From Bradyrhizobium arachidis (GTDB lineage Bacteria; Pseudomonadota; Alphaproteobacteria; Rhizobiales; Xanthobacteraceae), in the NCBI RefSeq assembly GCF_015291705.1, contig NZ_CP030050.1, positions 9,487,001 through 9,551,000 of the forward strand: 64,000 nucleotides of DNA. Reading direction: 5' to 3'. This document shows, in pieces, positions 1 through 8,999 of the stretch (the first letter of the stretch is position 1; each line of letters opens with the position of its first letter). The notes under the pieces are model-generated. The model was not told where the DNA came from, did not search any database, and saw only the letters and a list, made by a program, of their open reading frames with translations. Made by a program: the position numbers and the translations under genes.

Positions 1-594
1 GCGCAGGCGCTGCGCACGCCGCAATTCATCGCGCTCGCGGCCGCGCATTTCGCCTGCTGCGCCGCACATTCAGGCCCGATCTTCCACATGGTGTCTTACG
101 CGATGGTATGCGGCATCGCGCCGCTGACAGCAGTGACGGTCTACAGCGTCGCCGGCGTCTCAGGCCTCGGCGGACGCCTGCTGCTCGGCGCACTCGCCGA
201 TCGCATCGGCGCAAAACCCGTGCTGGTCGGCGGCCTGTTCGTGCAGGCGATGTGCATCGCGACTTATCTCGCGGTGGCCCAACTCGGCGAATTCTATGCG
301 CTATCGGTTGTGTTCGGTCTCGCCTATGGCGGCGTGATGCCGCTCTATGCGGTGCTGGTCCGCGAATATTTCGGCGCGCGCATCATGGGGACCGTGTTTG
401 GCGCGGTGTCGGCGTTCGCGAGCCTCGGCATGGCACTCGGCCCCTGGGCCGGCGGGCTGGTGTTCGACAGTTTCCAGCAATACACGTGGCTGCATGTCGG
501 CTCCTTCGCGATCGGGCTTGCCGCCGTTGCGGTGGCGCTGAGCTTTCCGACCAAACGGAGGCAGACACTCGGGCTTGGCCGCGCGACGGCGTGA
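1..594 (+). CDS. MFS transporter, C-terminal part (5' end outside window)
   Basis: The frame is open from base 1, so the N-terminal half of this major facilitator superfamily carrier lies to the left. The visible 197 residues contain about six hydrophobic segments. Around residues 57-72 is GRLLLGALADRIGAKPV, the G-x-L-x-D-R-x-G loop motif of MFS proteins, here from the second six-helix half. The protein ends in a short polar tail, and a small membrane-protein gene follows after 10 bases. The substrate cannot be deduced; an organic-acid type carrier is only a guess from general appearance. Confidence 0.85.
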   Translation, partial: AQALRTPQFIALAAAHFACCAAHSGPIFHMVSYAMVCGIAPLTAVTVYSVAGVSGLGGRLLLGALADRIGAKPVLVGGLFVQAMCIATYLAVAQLGEFYALSVVFGLAYGGVMPLYAVLVREYFGARIMGTVFGAVSAFASLGMALGPWAGGLVFDSFQQYTWLHVGSFAIGLAAVAVALSFPTKRRQTLGLGRATA

Positions 595-604
595 GGAAGG
601 ACGC

Positions 605-925
605 ATGAGCAGGCGTTTGCTGCTGCTTTGGATCGTTCTTTCTTTGCTTTGGGGCTGTGTCGCTGGCTCGATGGCCATCCTTGTTTGGAAGGGAGATGCC
701 CATGCGCGCGCTTACGAGCGCGCATCGGCTGCGGTCTGGGCCAAGTACGATAGTGACTGTGCGTCGTTCAAGACGAAGGCACCTTTGTGCGATTTTCCTC
801 CCGCCAAGCCACCTGTTTCTGCGATTCCGAACTTCGCTTATCCAGCGGTGGTTTTGGGTCCTCCTCTCGTGCTCTTCTTCTTTGGCTGGGTGTGGCTCGG
901 GGTAACTAGCGGCTTGCGCCGATAA
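605..925 (+). CDS. Small two-helix membrane protein, unknown function
   Basis: This encodes 106 residues. The ATG at 605 follows a purine-rich GAGGAAGG (593-600) that overlaps the stop of the upstream MFS gene, which suggests co-transcription. Residues 4-24 (LLLLWIVLSLLWG...) and a segment near residues 78-98 (VVLGPPLVLFFFGWVWLG) are hydrophobic. Between them is a soluble loop of about 50 residues with two cysteines that could form a periplasmic disulfide. I do not recognise the family. Position suggests an accessory to the transporter, but nothing in the sequence proves it. Confidence 0.65.
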   Translation: MSRRLLLLWIVLSLLWGCVAGSMAILVWKGDAHARAYERASAAVWAKYDSDCASFKTKAPLCDFPPAKPPVSAIPNFAYPAVVLGPPLVLFFFGWVWLGVTSGLRR

Positions 926-1069
926 ACACACAGCGGCGAGCAAAGCGAAGTCCAATTACCGCTTTCTTCCCATCGAGGTAGCTCTAAATTTTTCACACTG
1001 CATAGGAATATTTGCAACAATATAAGCGAGCGGCTGCCTCGCGATGCACGCCGACTTTCTGGGTGGCAA

Positions 1070-2458
1070 ATGAGCAATTGGCGTGCATCCGTGCACCATA
1101 ATTACAGGGTATTCATCCTCGACAACGAAGGCCACATCATCAACCGCGCGCACCTATCGTCGCAAAATGACGAAGCTGCAAAGGAACGCGCCAGGCACTT
1201 CGCCAGCTCCGGGCTGGCCGTGGAGTTGTGGGACGGCCCCCGCAGGATCGCGACCGCCATCGAAAGCCGGACGATGCGACCAATTGCGTGTTCGCGATCA
1301 CGGCGCATCGCTACCGTCGACGTCGTCCACGATCTCGCTGCCGCTGAAACAGTCTGGCGCAGTCTCGAGAGTCCAAACCATTCCGCAACACCGTACCAAC
1401 GGTTCGATTTTCTCGCCGCTTGGCAGCGGCAGGTCGGTGAGCGCGCCGGGCTTTCGCCGTTTCTCGTGATCGCCAGTGATGACGACGGCAGGCCGCTGGT
1501 CCTGCTGCCGCTCGTGTTACGGACGGTCCTCGGGATACGCTGCGCTTGCTTCATGGGCGGGAGCCATTCAACTCTCAATATGGGCCTGTGGGAACGCGAC
1601 TTCGCGGCGGCAGCAACCGAACATGATCTCTACTCCTTGATAGCGATGCTCGCCGCGCGCGACGAAGCCGACGCGCTCGTGCTGCGCTCGCAGCCGACCT
1701 ACTGGTTCGAACTGCAAAACCCGCTGAAACTGCTGCCTCACGAGCCCTCGACCTGCCCCTGCCCAGTGCGCACGATCGAGCCCCGCGCCACACCGGTGAG
1801 CCTGATCAGCGAAGCTCTCCGTCGCCGGCTGCAGCGCAAGGAGCGAAAGTTGCAACGGCTTGCCGGCTATCGCTATCATATCGCGTCTGATGACGCTGAC
1901 ATTACCCGCCTGCTCGACTGGTTTTTCCAGGTCAAGGCGCAACGAATGGCCCAAAGGAAGCAGCCATTCGTGTTCGCCGAACCTGGCGTGCAGGAATTCA
2001 TTCGCGCTGCCTGCATAACTCGGCTGGCCGATGGCGGCCGCGCGATCGAAATCCATGCGCTCGAATGCGACGAGGAAGTGATCGCGGTCTTCGCCGGTGT
2101 CTCGGACGGCCACCGCTTCTCCATGATGTTCAACACCTATACCGTGTCGCAGAATGCGAGGTTTAGCCCTGGCCTGATCCTCATGCGCGAAGTTATCGAT
2201 CATTTTGCGGGTCAGAACTATCGCGCCTTCGACTTCGGTGCCGGCTCGTATGATTACAAGCTGCTCTTCTGCAAGGACGAGGAGCCGATCTTTGACAGTT
2301 TCATCCCGCTCAGCGTGCGTGGCCGCTTCGCCGTCGGCGCGATGTCCGCCGTCAAGAAGGCTAAACGGTTTATGAGAAGTAATCCGGCGCTGCTCGACGT
2401 CGCTCGGAACCTGCGCAGCAGATTCCAGCGTGCAAGAACTTCCGAACAACTTCTCTGA
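1070..2458 (+). CDS. CelD/BcsL-like GNAT-fold acyltransferase with extra N-terminal module
   Basis: A 462-residue soluble protein. Residues about 85-420 have the features of the CelD/BcsL (Acetyltransf_6, FemAB-like) family: a basic helix RRRLQRKERKLQRL near 251-264, a SPGLILMREVI segment near 358, and a DFGAGSYDYK segment near 386 where the acyl-CoA-binding fold closes. The family acylates polysaccharide or lipid-linked substrates in the cytoplasm; the acceptor here is unknown. Residues 1-62 (YRVFILDNEGHI ... VELWDGPRRIA) resemble small stand-alone proteins common in Bradyrhizobium and look like a fused extra domain. No cellulose or capsule genes lie nearby. Codon use looks somewhat less GC-biased than the neighbours. 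An ATG start at 1070 is the best available. Confidence 0.75.
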   Translation: MSNWRASVHHNYRVFILDNEGHIINRAHLSSQNDEAAKERARHFASSGLAVELWDGPRRIATAIESRTMRPIACSRSRRIATVDVVHDLAAAETVWRSLESPNHSATPYQRFDFLAAWQRQVGERAGLSPFLVIASDDDGRPLVLLPLVLRTVLGIRCACFMGGSHSTLNMGLWERDFAAAATEHDLYSLIAMLAARDEADALVLRSQPTYWFELQNPLKLLPHEPSTCPCPVRTIEPRATPVSLISEALRRRLQRKERKLQRLAGYRYHIASDDADITRLLDWFFQVKAQRMAQRKQPFVFAEPGVQEFIRAACITRLADGGRAIEIHALECDEEVIAVFAGVSDGHRFSMMFNTYTVSQNARFSPGLILMREVIDHFAGQNYRAFDFGAGSYDYKLLFCKDEEPIFDSFIPLSVRGRFAVGAMSAVKKAKRFMRSNPALLDVARNLRSRFQRARTSEQLL

Positions 2459-2608
2459 GTTTCTTACTTCAACACTGCTAGTCAAGTTCTGACACACACG
2501 GACAGGCTGTCATCGACGCGACCATCGCCGCTACCCTGGGCAGATTGCAGGGAAAATACCTTCAAGGCTCTGGAAAACTCGGCGCTCACGTTTTTGGAGT
2601 GCTATGCG

Positions 2609-2860
2609 GTGCCGCGATACTTCTTCGACGTCAGGAGCGGATTGGCCTTCTACCCCGATGAGGAAGGCGTGGAATTGCCTTCGCAAGCAGATGCTGAGGC
2701 AGAGGCTCTAGATTCCCTGGCGCAATTGGCCCGCGATCTGGCGAAGGAAGCTCCAGGACAAGACCATCGGCCAGATGTTGCCATCGAGGTCAGAACAGCG
2801 TCAGGCCCGGTCTTTCAGGCTGCGTTGCTCTTCGCGGCTAATAGAACCACGTTGCAATAA
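2609..2860 (+). CDS. Small DUF6894-like protein (PRYFFDV family)
   Basis: This gives 83 residues. The GTG at 2609 is chosen because it yields the family's usual beginning (M)PRYFFDVRSG and because GGAG sits at 2596-2599, nine bases upstream; a TTG at 2594 would add five residues. The family consists of about 80-residue soluble proteins, often many per rhizobial genome, with a PRYFFD start, a D-E-G-x-E-L motif (residues 18-23 here) and an alanine/glutamate-rich helix. Function is unknown. The gene stands alone between an acyltransferase gene and a repeat region. Confidence 0.7.
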   Translation: MPRYFFDVRSGLAFYPDEEGVELPSQADAEAEALDSLAQLARDLAKEAPGQDHRPDVAIEVRTASGPVFQAALLFAANRTTLQ

Positions 2861-2982
2861 TGCGCTCGGGACGGAGTGATCGAGACTGGCGGCCGCACAG
2901 CGCTTCGGCGCGCTCACCGAAATCCGAACGAATGTCGGACCGGTCGAGCGGACATGTGACCGATGTCTGCAAGCGACCCAAA

Positions 2983-3001
2983 GCGGACGTCCAACGTCCG
3001 C
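2983..3001. terminator. Perfect 8+3+8 hairpin after the PRYFFDV gene
   Basis: GCGGACGT-CCA-ACGTCCGC forms a perfect stem followed by CATTTATTG. It lies 123 bases past the stop at 2860. The T-run is weak, so it may be either a terminator or part of a decayed repeat. The rest of 2861-3131 shows no coding potential. Confidence 0.4.
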
Positions 3002-3131
3002 CATTTATTGAGCTTCTACATAGCGAATAATGCTCTGGTTCTGAACGTTTGCGACCAGTTCATCCGCGCGGGACAAAAGCCGACGGAGCAAGGGTGATGG
3101 ATTTGCCCGATTGTATCCCAGGGCGAGGTTC

Positions 3132-3252
3132 GTAGGATGGGTAGAGCGAAGCGAAACCCATCGCGCCGACGCGACATCTCACAATTTTCGTCAAGTTGGT
3201 CCGATCGTGCGGATGGTGTTTGATGGGTTTCGCTTCGCTCTACCCATCCTAC
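3132..3252. repeat. Long inverted repeat with perfect 31-bp arms
   Basis: The left arm at 3132-3162 (begins GTAGGATGGGTAGAGCGAAG) is exactly complementary to the right arm at 3222-3252 (ends CTCTACCCATCCTAC), with a 59-base centre. It lies between the tail-ends of two genes, 38 bases beyond the racemase stop. A related but diverged element (GTAGGGTGGGCAAAGCG) is at 62929-63018. This is an intergenic palindromic element of a family frequent in Bradyrhizobium. It could act as a transcription terminator or mRNA stabiliser. Confidence 0.85.
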
Positions 3253-3289
3253 AAGTGCCAACGCCGGGATCCACCGAGTCAGATCATCC

Positions 3290-3979
3290 TCACCCGATCG
3301 CGAAATCGGCTGCGGTCTCCGCGTGGATCGCCGTCGTGTCGAACGTCTCGACCGTTGTGTCGTCCGCGCCGACCAGCATCGTGATCTCGGTGCAGCCGAG
3401 GATGATGCACTCGGCACCTGATGCGACGAGCGCCGCCATCACATCCTGGTAGCGGCGACGTGAAGGATCGGCGACGACGCCAAGGCACAGCTCGTCATAG
3501 ATGATCCGGTTCACGTCGGCCCGCTCATCGGCGGGAGGCACGAGCACGTCGAGGTCGTGCGCGCGCAGCCGGTCGATGTAGAAGGTCTCCTCCATCGTGA
3601 ACCTGGTACCGAGCAGCCCGACGCGCCGGTATCCTTTGGACCGGATGCGCTCTGCCGTTGCGTCGCCGATGTGGATGAAGGGGATGGTCAGCTTCGACGT
3701 GATCTCGGGCGCCAGCTTGTGCATCGTGTTGGTGCACAGCGCGATCGCCCGTGCGCCGGCGCTTTCGAGGCGCCGCGCGACCTCGGCGAGGCTGGATGCT
3801 GCCTCCTGCCAGCGGCCGGCATACTGCATCTCCTTGATCTCCTGGAAATCGTAGGAATACATCAGCAGCGGCGCCGAATGCAGCTTGCCCATGCGGTCGC
3901 GCACGCGCTCGTTGATGAGCTTGTAATAAAGCGCGGTGCTCTCCCAGCTCATGCCTCCGATCAGACCAATGGTTCGCAT
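3290..3979 (-). CDS. Aspartate/glutamate racemase family protein
   Basis: A 229-residue cytoplasmic enzyme of the Asp/Glu racemase family, which interconverts D- and L-amino acids by a two-cysteine, cofactor-free mechanism. The N-terminus MRTIGLIGGMSWEST is the family hallmark and fixes the ATG at 3979; longer upstream starts lack it. The two expected catalytic cysteines are present, Cys82 in ALCTNTMHK and Cys196 in ILGCTEI. Length matches YgeA-type racemases. The gene is monocistronic and points toward the long inverted repeat. The specific amino acid is not deducible. Confidence 0.88.
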   Translation of the reverse strand: MRTIGLIGGMSWESTALYYKLINERVRDRMGKLHSAPLLMYSYDFQEIKEMQYAGRWQEAASSLAEVARRLESAGARAIALCTNTMHKLAPEITSKLTIPFIHIGDATAERIRSKGYRRVGLLGTRFTMEETFYIDRLRAHDLDVLVPPADERADVNRIIYDELCLGVVADPSRRRYQDVMAALVASGAECIILGCTEITMLVGADDTTVETFDTTAIHAETAADFAIG

Positions 3980-4152
3980 GCGCGTGTCTCCGACGAATTG
4001 CTGGATCGGATCGTAGACGAAGACGTGGAAGCTCGCCATGACGATGCGAGGTGTAGGAACTCCCGGCAACAACCTTGCCGTTTACAGGGATTTCCGCGAA
4101 GCTGGGCAGCGTAAGGCGAGACGGACAATTATTTTCAGGGAGGACGCATTCC

Positions 4153-4536
4153 ATGAAGATTTTAGTGGCATCCGCTTTGGCTACGTTGTTGGTGACGACC
4201 GCAAGTGCTCAGGACTCTCCATTCCGCAAGGAGCTGAAGCGGGGCGACCTGACCGGCACCAACATGGAAATCATCACGAGCACCAGCGAAATAAAGCCCG
4301 GAGAGACGTCGACCCGGCACATCCACCATGGCGACGAATCGTATTACTTCCTCGAAGGCGGCACGATCGAGCTGCCGGACGGAAAGCAGGTGCCTATCCC
4401 AACAGGCTCTGTCGGCTTGAACGCAAGGGACGTACCGCACGGCGCCTACAAGGTCGTCGGTGACAAGACGATCAAGCTGCTGACCGTCCACATCGTCGAC
4501 AAGGGCAAACCGCTTTACGACACGCCGCCGAAATAG
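4153..4536 (+). CDS. Secreted small cupin-domain protein
   Basis: This encodes 127 residues, with a signal peptide at 1-19 (MKILVASALATLLVTTASA, cleaved before QDS) and then a single cupin barrel. The metal-binding motif is seen as TRHIHHGDESYYFLEGG (about residues 55-71), with His residues and a Glu, and the second cupin motif GLNARDVPHGAYK is near 95-107. The ATG at 4153 follows AGGGAGGACG. Enzymatic activity is unclear: periplasmic cupins of this size may be oxygenases, isomerases or binding proteins. Confidence 0.8.
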   Translation: MKILVASALATLLVTTASAQDSPFRKELKRGDLTGTNMEIITSTSEIKPGETSTRHIHHGDESYYFLEGGTIELPDGKQVPIPTGSVGLNARDVPHGAYKVVGDKTIKLLTVHIVDKGKPLYDTPPK

Positions 4537-4798
4537 CGCGGAAGATGGGATGAGCTCTGCGAAGCGCGGCCGGCCGCCCGTTGACGCAGCCGCGCCCCGA
4601 CGCTAAATGGCCATGTCGGAAAAGGCAGACTTGGTCTGGTAAGCCCAAGTCCTTTCGGTAACGAAAGCTCTGGTCTTTGGCCTCGCGCCCGAGATCCCCA
4701 CGACGAACAACGGTCGCCAGTCAGGCGATCCCTCGTTCGTCCGTGAGGTCCTCGGGTTCGGGAAACGCTCCGGTCGAACATCGACAACGGAGCGATTC

Positions 4799-6331
4799 AT
4801 GCAAAATCCCGACACCATCCCCTATGACGTCATCATTGCCGGCGCAGGTCCGGTCGGCCTGTTCCTGGCCTGCGAGCTCAGGCTTGCGGGCTGCTCAGTG
4901 CTGGTGCTGGAAAAGACGCAGGATCCGCATTCGCCGCTGAAGGGCCTGCCGTTCGGGCTGCGCGGACTTTCGGTGCCGACCATCGGGAGCCTCGATCGCC
5001 GCGACCTGCTGGACGATCTCACACGCCGCGCCGCCGGCCGTGACACGCCGGCGGCCGCGCACTGGATGCAGCAGCAGCGCCGCCCGGGCGGCCACTTTGC
5101 CGGCATCCAGTTCTTCCACGACCAGATCGACAGCGCGCAATGGCCGTATCGCCTGCCCGGTCCGATCGGCAGCATCGCGGCCGACATGGCGAGCATCGAG
5201 GCCGTTCTCGCCATGCGCGCGGCGACGTTGGGCGTCGAGATCCGGCGCGGCTGCGGCGTCGAGGCTCTCGCGCAATCGGACGATGGCGTCACCGTTGCAA
5301 CGGCTGGCGGAATGGTCCGGGGTCGCTGGCTGGTCGGCTGCGACGGCGGACGCAGCATGGTGCGAAAGACCGCCGGTATCGGTTTCGCCGGCACCGATCC
5401 GGAATTCACCGGCTATTCCGCGCTGGTCGAGCTGGCCGACCCGGCCGCGCTCACGCCGGGCCGCCATTACACGGCGTCGGGCATGTACACCTATGCGGCG
5501 CCCGGCACGATCGCCATGGTCGATTTCGACCGTGGCGCTGCTCACCGCAGCGAACCGGACCGCGGCCATATCGAGGCGATGCTGCGCAAGATCTCGGGCC
5601 TCGATGTGAACGTGACGGCCCTTCAGCTCGCCACCACCTGGACTGACCGCGCGCATCAGGCCACCTGCTATCGCAAGCGCCGCGTCTTGCTGGCGGGCGA
5701 TGCCGCCCATATCCATTCGCCGCTGGGCGGCCAGGGCCTGAACCTCGGCCTTGGCGATGCCATGAACCTCGGCTGGAAGCTCGCCGCGACCATTCGCGGC
5801 AATGCTTCGGCCGGCCTGCTCGACACCTATGCGGCCGAGCGGCAGCCGGTGGGAGCACAGATCCTCGACTGGTCGCGCGCCCAGGTCGCCCTCATGCGTC
5901 CGAGCAGGAGCTCGCGCGCGTTAAAGGCGATCATCCGCGACCTCATCGACACGCGCGACGGCGCGACCTATTTCGCCGAGCGCGTCTGGGGCGTCTCGCT
6001 CCGCTACGATCTCGGCGATGCCCATCCTCTGGTGGGCCGCAGCGCGCCCGATTTCGCACTCGCCGATGGAAGGCGGCTGGGCGAGCTGCTCAGGACAGGA
6101 CGAGGGCTGCTGCTGGACTTCGGCGCCCAGCCATCGCTGCAGGCGCTTGCGCGCCGCTGGATCGGCCGGATCGATCATGTTGCAGGCGAGCCTGAGGATC
6201 GACTGGGGTTGAGCGCTTTGCTCGTGCGCCCGGACGGCATCGTGGCGTGGGCCGGCGGGGAGCCGCCTGACCTCGATGAAGCGGCTCGCGCTACGGTGCG
6301 ATGGTTCGGTGAACCCGTGAGGCTACCGTAG
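4799..6331 (+). CDS. FAD-dependent aromatic hydroxylase (PheA/TfdB-type)
   Basis: A 510-residue group A flavoprotein monooxygenase that uses NAD(P)H and O2 to hydroxylate an aromatic ring. The dinucleotide motif is IIAGAGPVG at residues 13-21. The DG-type motif is LVGCDGGRSMVRK (about 179-191), and the FAD ribityl motif GDAAHIHSPLGGQGLN is at about 300-315. Residues beyond about 400 form the thioredoxin-like C-terminal domain of phenol-hydroxylase-type enzymes. The ATG at 4799 follows CGGAGCG. No ring-cleavage or transport genes adjoin it, so the substrate is unknown. Confidence 0.85.
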   Translation: MQNPDTIPYDVIIAGAGPVGLFLACELRLAGCSVLVLEKTQDPHSPLKGLPFGLRGLSVPTIGSLDRRDLLDDLTRRAAGRDTPAAAHWMQQQRRPGGHFAGIQFFHDQIDSAQWPYRLPGPIGSIAADMASIEAVLAMRAATLGVEIRRGCGVEALAQSDDGVTVATAGGMVRGRWLVGCDGGRSMVRKTAGIGFAGTDPEFTGYSALVELADPAALTPGRHYTASGMYTYAAPGTIAMVDFDRGAAHRSEPDRGHIEAMLRKISGLDVNVTALQLATTWTDRAHQATCYRKRRVLLAGDAAHIHSPLGGQGLNLGLGDAMNLGWKLAATIRGNASAGLLDTYAAERQPVGAQILDWSRAQVALMRPSRSSRALKAIIRDLIDTRDGATYFAERVWGVSLRYDLGDAHPLVGRSAPDFALADGRRLGELLRTGRGLLLDFGAQPSLQALARRWIGRIDHVAGEPEDRLGLSALLVRPDGIVAWAGGEPPDLDEAARATVRWFGEPVRLP

Positions 6332-6345
6332 CGCCCTGCAGGCCC

Positions 6346-6762
6346 TTACGACGCTTTCTGCTTCGCCGCGACGTAGCGTGCAAAATTGTCGAGGATCGCC
6401 TGCCAGCCGCCCTTCTGCTGCTCGACCGAGTGGGTCGATTCAGCATCGAAGACGACGCGGACGGTGACGCCCTTCGGACCGGGGACGAACTCGACCTCGG
6501 CCTTGCGATCGCCGAACGCATATTCGATCAGCTTGTGCTCGACGATCGTCGTGTAGGTGCCGGCGAAGTCAAAACCCATGCTGCCGTCCTTGGCCTCCAT
6601 GCGCGACGAGAAGAGGCCGCCCTCCCGCAGGTCCACCGTCGCCTTGGTCGTGTGCCAATCGTCGGACGCGGCGTTCCACTTCACGATGTCGGCCGGCGTC
6701 GTGTAGGCGCGCCAGACCTGATCGATGGGGGCGGCGACGCTGGTTTCGACGGTGATCCTCAT
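6346..6762 (-). CDS. SRPBCC / AHSA1-type START-fold protein
   Basis: A 138-residue protein beginning MRITVETSVAAPIDQVWRAY, the standard start of the activator-of-Hsp90-ATPase-like SRPBCC family, followed by WNAASDDWHT near residues 31-40 and ending with GGWQAILDNFARYV. The fold binds a hydrophobic ligand. Most bacterial members have no assigned role. Two ATGs are possible (6768 and 6762); GGAG lies eight bases before the second. It converges on the hydroxylase gene, with a 14-base gap between stops. Nothing is seen in the 231 bases between this start and the next gene. Confidence 0.8.
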   Translation of the reverse strand: MRITVETSVAAPIDQVWRAYTTPADIVKWNAASDDWHTTKATVDLREGGLFSSRMEAKDGSMGFDFAGTYTTIVEHKLIEYAFGDRKAEVEFVPGPKGVTVRVVFDAESTHSVEQQKGGWQAILDNFARYVAAKQKAS

Positions 6763-6993
6763 GGGCATTGCTCCAGTTGCGGCTCTGATGGCTCGAATTG
6801 ACGAAATCACTTTCACATGTGCCGGGTCCGTGTCCAGCACGTCCCGGGACGTGTCTCCCCAAGGACGATCGAGACCGGTCCGTGCCGACATGGTGCGGCC
6901 GTCAATGCGCAAAAAAGTTGGAAAAATGTCGTCGGCACGACTGCTCGCCGCCCGCTGGGGGCTGTCGGGGCGCATTGCGCTCCCCAGGCAACG

Positions 6994-7512
6994 CTATCGA
7001 CGGGGCGCCGAGAGCTCGTAATTCACGCAGTCCATCTTGATGTCGTACGGACCCTGATAGATGCCGTCGCTGACCCACCGATAGACCTTGCGGTAGGTGG
7101 TGATCTGCTCCGAGCGCGGTTGATGGCCGGCCGGACGGTTGACATCGGAGATCGTCTTCGACGACGTCTCGGTCAGGGTCAGCTTCTCGTCGGGATGGTC
7201 GTCACGCTTGAACACCATCGTCGCGGCAAGCCCCGAATTGTTGTCGGTTGCGCTGAAGCTCGCGCTCAAAAGCTGATCGTTGACCGCCCCGAGCAGCGGC
7301 CCGCCGACCCAGCCCTTCGGCAACATGATCAGCGAGGAGCGATTGAAGATGATGACCGGTGCATCGCCGCTCGGCAGCACGCCCCGGCAGCCGTAACGCC
7401 ATTCGCTGGCCGCGACCGGCGAAGCATTCGCCATGAACGCAAATGTGATCAGGCCAGAGAGAATGGAGCGAATCGGACGATTCTTGGCGATGGCGGAAAT
7501 CAAGTCGCGCAT
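6994..7512 (-). CDS. Exported protein of unknown function
   Basis: A 172-residue protein with a long N-terminal signal region; hydrophobic residues 15-33 end in PVAAS, giving predicted cleavage near residue 36. The mature part is mostly beta-like and holds two cysteines (YGCRGVL near residue 42, MDCVNYEL near 164) that probably pair in the periplasm. It starts six bases after the stop of the upstream TPR gene, so the two form one transcription unit. I do not recognise the family. Confidence 0.7.
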   Translation of the reverse strand: MRDLISAIAKNRPIRSILSGLITFAFMANASPVAASEWRYGCRGVLPSGDAPVIIFNRSSLIMLPKGWVGGPLLGAVNDQLLSASFSATDNNSGLAATMVFKRDDHPDEKLTLTETSSKTISDVNRPAGHQPRSEQITTYRKVYRWVSDGIYQGPYDIKMDCVNYELSAPRR

Positions 7513-7518
7513 GGCTGG

Positions 7519-8472
7519 TCAGATCGGCCTTGTCTTGCCTCGAATGGCCATCGACCGTTTCAGGACCTGTTGGGCATCGGCATAGCGCCCCTGATCCCGG
7601 TAGAGACCGGCGAGGTTCTCCAGCACCTCCGCCAGATCCGGGTGGTTCGGCCCGAGCGTCTTCTCCATCGCGGCCGCCGATCGCTTGAACAACCGCTCGG
7701 CCTCGGTGTTGCGGCCCTGACGCGCGTAGAGCGCGGCCAGATTGTTCTGCGCCTGCGCGACGTCGGGATGATCGGGACCGAACGCCTTCTCGGTCACCGC
7801 CATCGCCCGCTTGAGCAGCCGCTCGGCATCGGCATAGCGATGCTGGTGGATGTAGGCATCGGCCAGATTGCTCATCAGCACGGTGGCTTCGGGATCGTCG
7901 GGGCCGAGCGCTTTCTCGAGGATGGCGAGCCCGCGCTTGAACAGCGGCACCGCCTGGTCGTACCGCCCTTCATTGCTGTAGACGGCGCCGAGATTACTCA
8001 ACGCCAGCACCACCGACGGATCATTGGTTTTCTCGCCAATGGCGATCGACCGCTTGAGCAGCGGCTCCGCTTCCGCGTAACGCTCTTCCGCGCGGTAGAG
8101 ATCGCCCAGATTGTTCAGCACCATCGCGACTTCGGCATGATCCGGACCGAGCGTCCGCTCCCGGATCGCCAGCGCGCGCTTGTACAGCGGCTCGGCGACC
8201 GCGTATTGCCCGAGATTATAGTGGATCGTGCCGAGGTCATTCAGCGGCATCGCGACGTTCGCATCGTCGGGGCCGAACTCCTTCTCACGAAGGGCCAGGG
8301 ATTTCTGGGCCAATGGCAGCGCTTCGGTGTACTTCCCGGCCCGGTAAAGCTGCTTCATCTGCCGCGTGAGCGTACCCGCCTCGTCCTCCTCGGCATGGGA
8401 CGGCGCGGCGAACGACAGGCTCAGGGCGAGCGCGGTGACCGCGACACGGATCGATGCTTTCAGGGCCTTCAT
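7519..8472 (-). CDS. Secreted tetratricopeptide-repeat protein
   Basis: This gives 317 residues. The signal peptide is at 1-27 (ALALSLSFAAPSHA). About six consecutive 42-residue TPR units follow, of the kinesin-light-chain-like type with the recurring spacer LGPDHPDVA and consensus NNLGDLYRAEERYAEAEPL. Such repeats form a protein-binding superhelix. The gene is the first of a two-gene operon with the exported protein at 6994-7512 and probably acts with it in the periplasm. The regular repeat length with few indels suggests expansion by internal duplication. Confidence 0.85.
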   Translation of the reverse strand: MKALKASIRVAVTALALSLSFAAPSHAEEDEAGTLTRQMKQLYRAGKYTEALPLAQKSLALREKEFGPDDANVAMPLNDLGTIHYNLGQYAVAEPLYKRALAIRERTLGPDHAEVAMVLNNLGDLYRAEERYAEAEPLLKRSIAIGEKTNDPSVVLALSNLGAVYSNEGRYDQAVPLFKRGLAILEKALGPDDPEATVLMSNLADAYIHQHRYADAERLLKRAMAVTEKAFGPDHPDVAQAQNNLAALYARQGRNTEAERLFKRSAAAMEKTLGPNHPDLAEVLENLAGLYRDQGRYADAQQVLKRSMAIRGKTRPI

Positions 8473-8665
8473 CGCGCGCTCCTTCGTCGCGGCTTTTCGG
8501 GACTTACGCGCCGTTGGTGCGTCCGGAGGCCGGAGAGGTTCAATGCAGGCGCGGCGCCGACGGACCCGATCACCGTCGGGGGACGCCGCGGCGGTTGAAC
8601 CAACCGCAAATCCAGCCGCACCAAACCAGGTCGCACCAAAGCATCATCGTGCATCCCGCCGATCG

Positions 8666-8965
8666 ATGCGCGACACCGATGAAACGGGTCCATGCATGCG
8701 GTTCTTCCTGTGTGAGGTCGTTGCTCGCATCGTCGCGATCTATCTGTGCGTCGATTGCGGCCGCATGCTGCGGGACGGCTATACGGAGCGGGAAATCAGG
8801 GCTTTCAGTCCCGATCTCGTGGACTGGCTGCTGGACTGGTCGCGCCAGGTGGTCCAGAGGGACACCGCGCCGGTCTCCTACTGGATGGAAATGGGCCACC
8901 AGGCCGTGTGCCTCGCGGCGTGCCTCGTCGTTGCGATCTTCTGGTGGTGGCTGCCGAACGGCTGA
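8666..8965 (+). CDS. Small membrane protein, unknown function
   Basis: The frame encodes 99 residues from ATG 8666 or 89 from ATG 8696; neither has a clear ribosome-binding site. A hydrophobic segment (FFLCEVVARIVAIYLCVDCG) follows the second Met. Then comes a charged stretch with WLLDWSRQVV and a C-terminal helix AVCLAACLVVAIFWWWLP. The pattern, with its non-random tryptophan and cysteine placement, looks real. It reminds me of unnamed Bradyrhizobium membrane proteins. It is convergent with the amidase gene, 35 bases away. Confidence 0.5.
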   Translation: MRDTDETGPCMRFFLCEVVARIVAIYLCVDCGRMLRDGYTEREIRAFSPDLVDWLLDWSRQVVQRDTAPVSYWMEMGHQAVCLAACLVVAIFWWWLPNG

Positions 8966-8999
8966 GGGGCCCTTCGGCCAAACCCGATGTCACTGCAGC

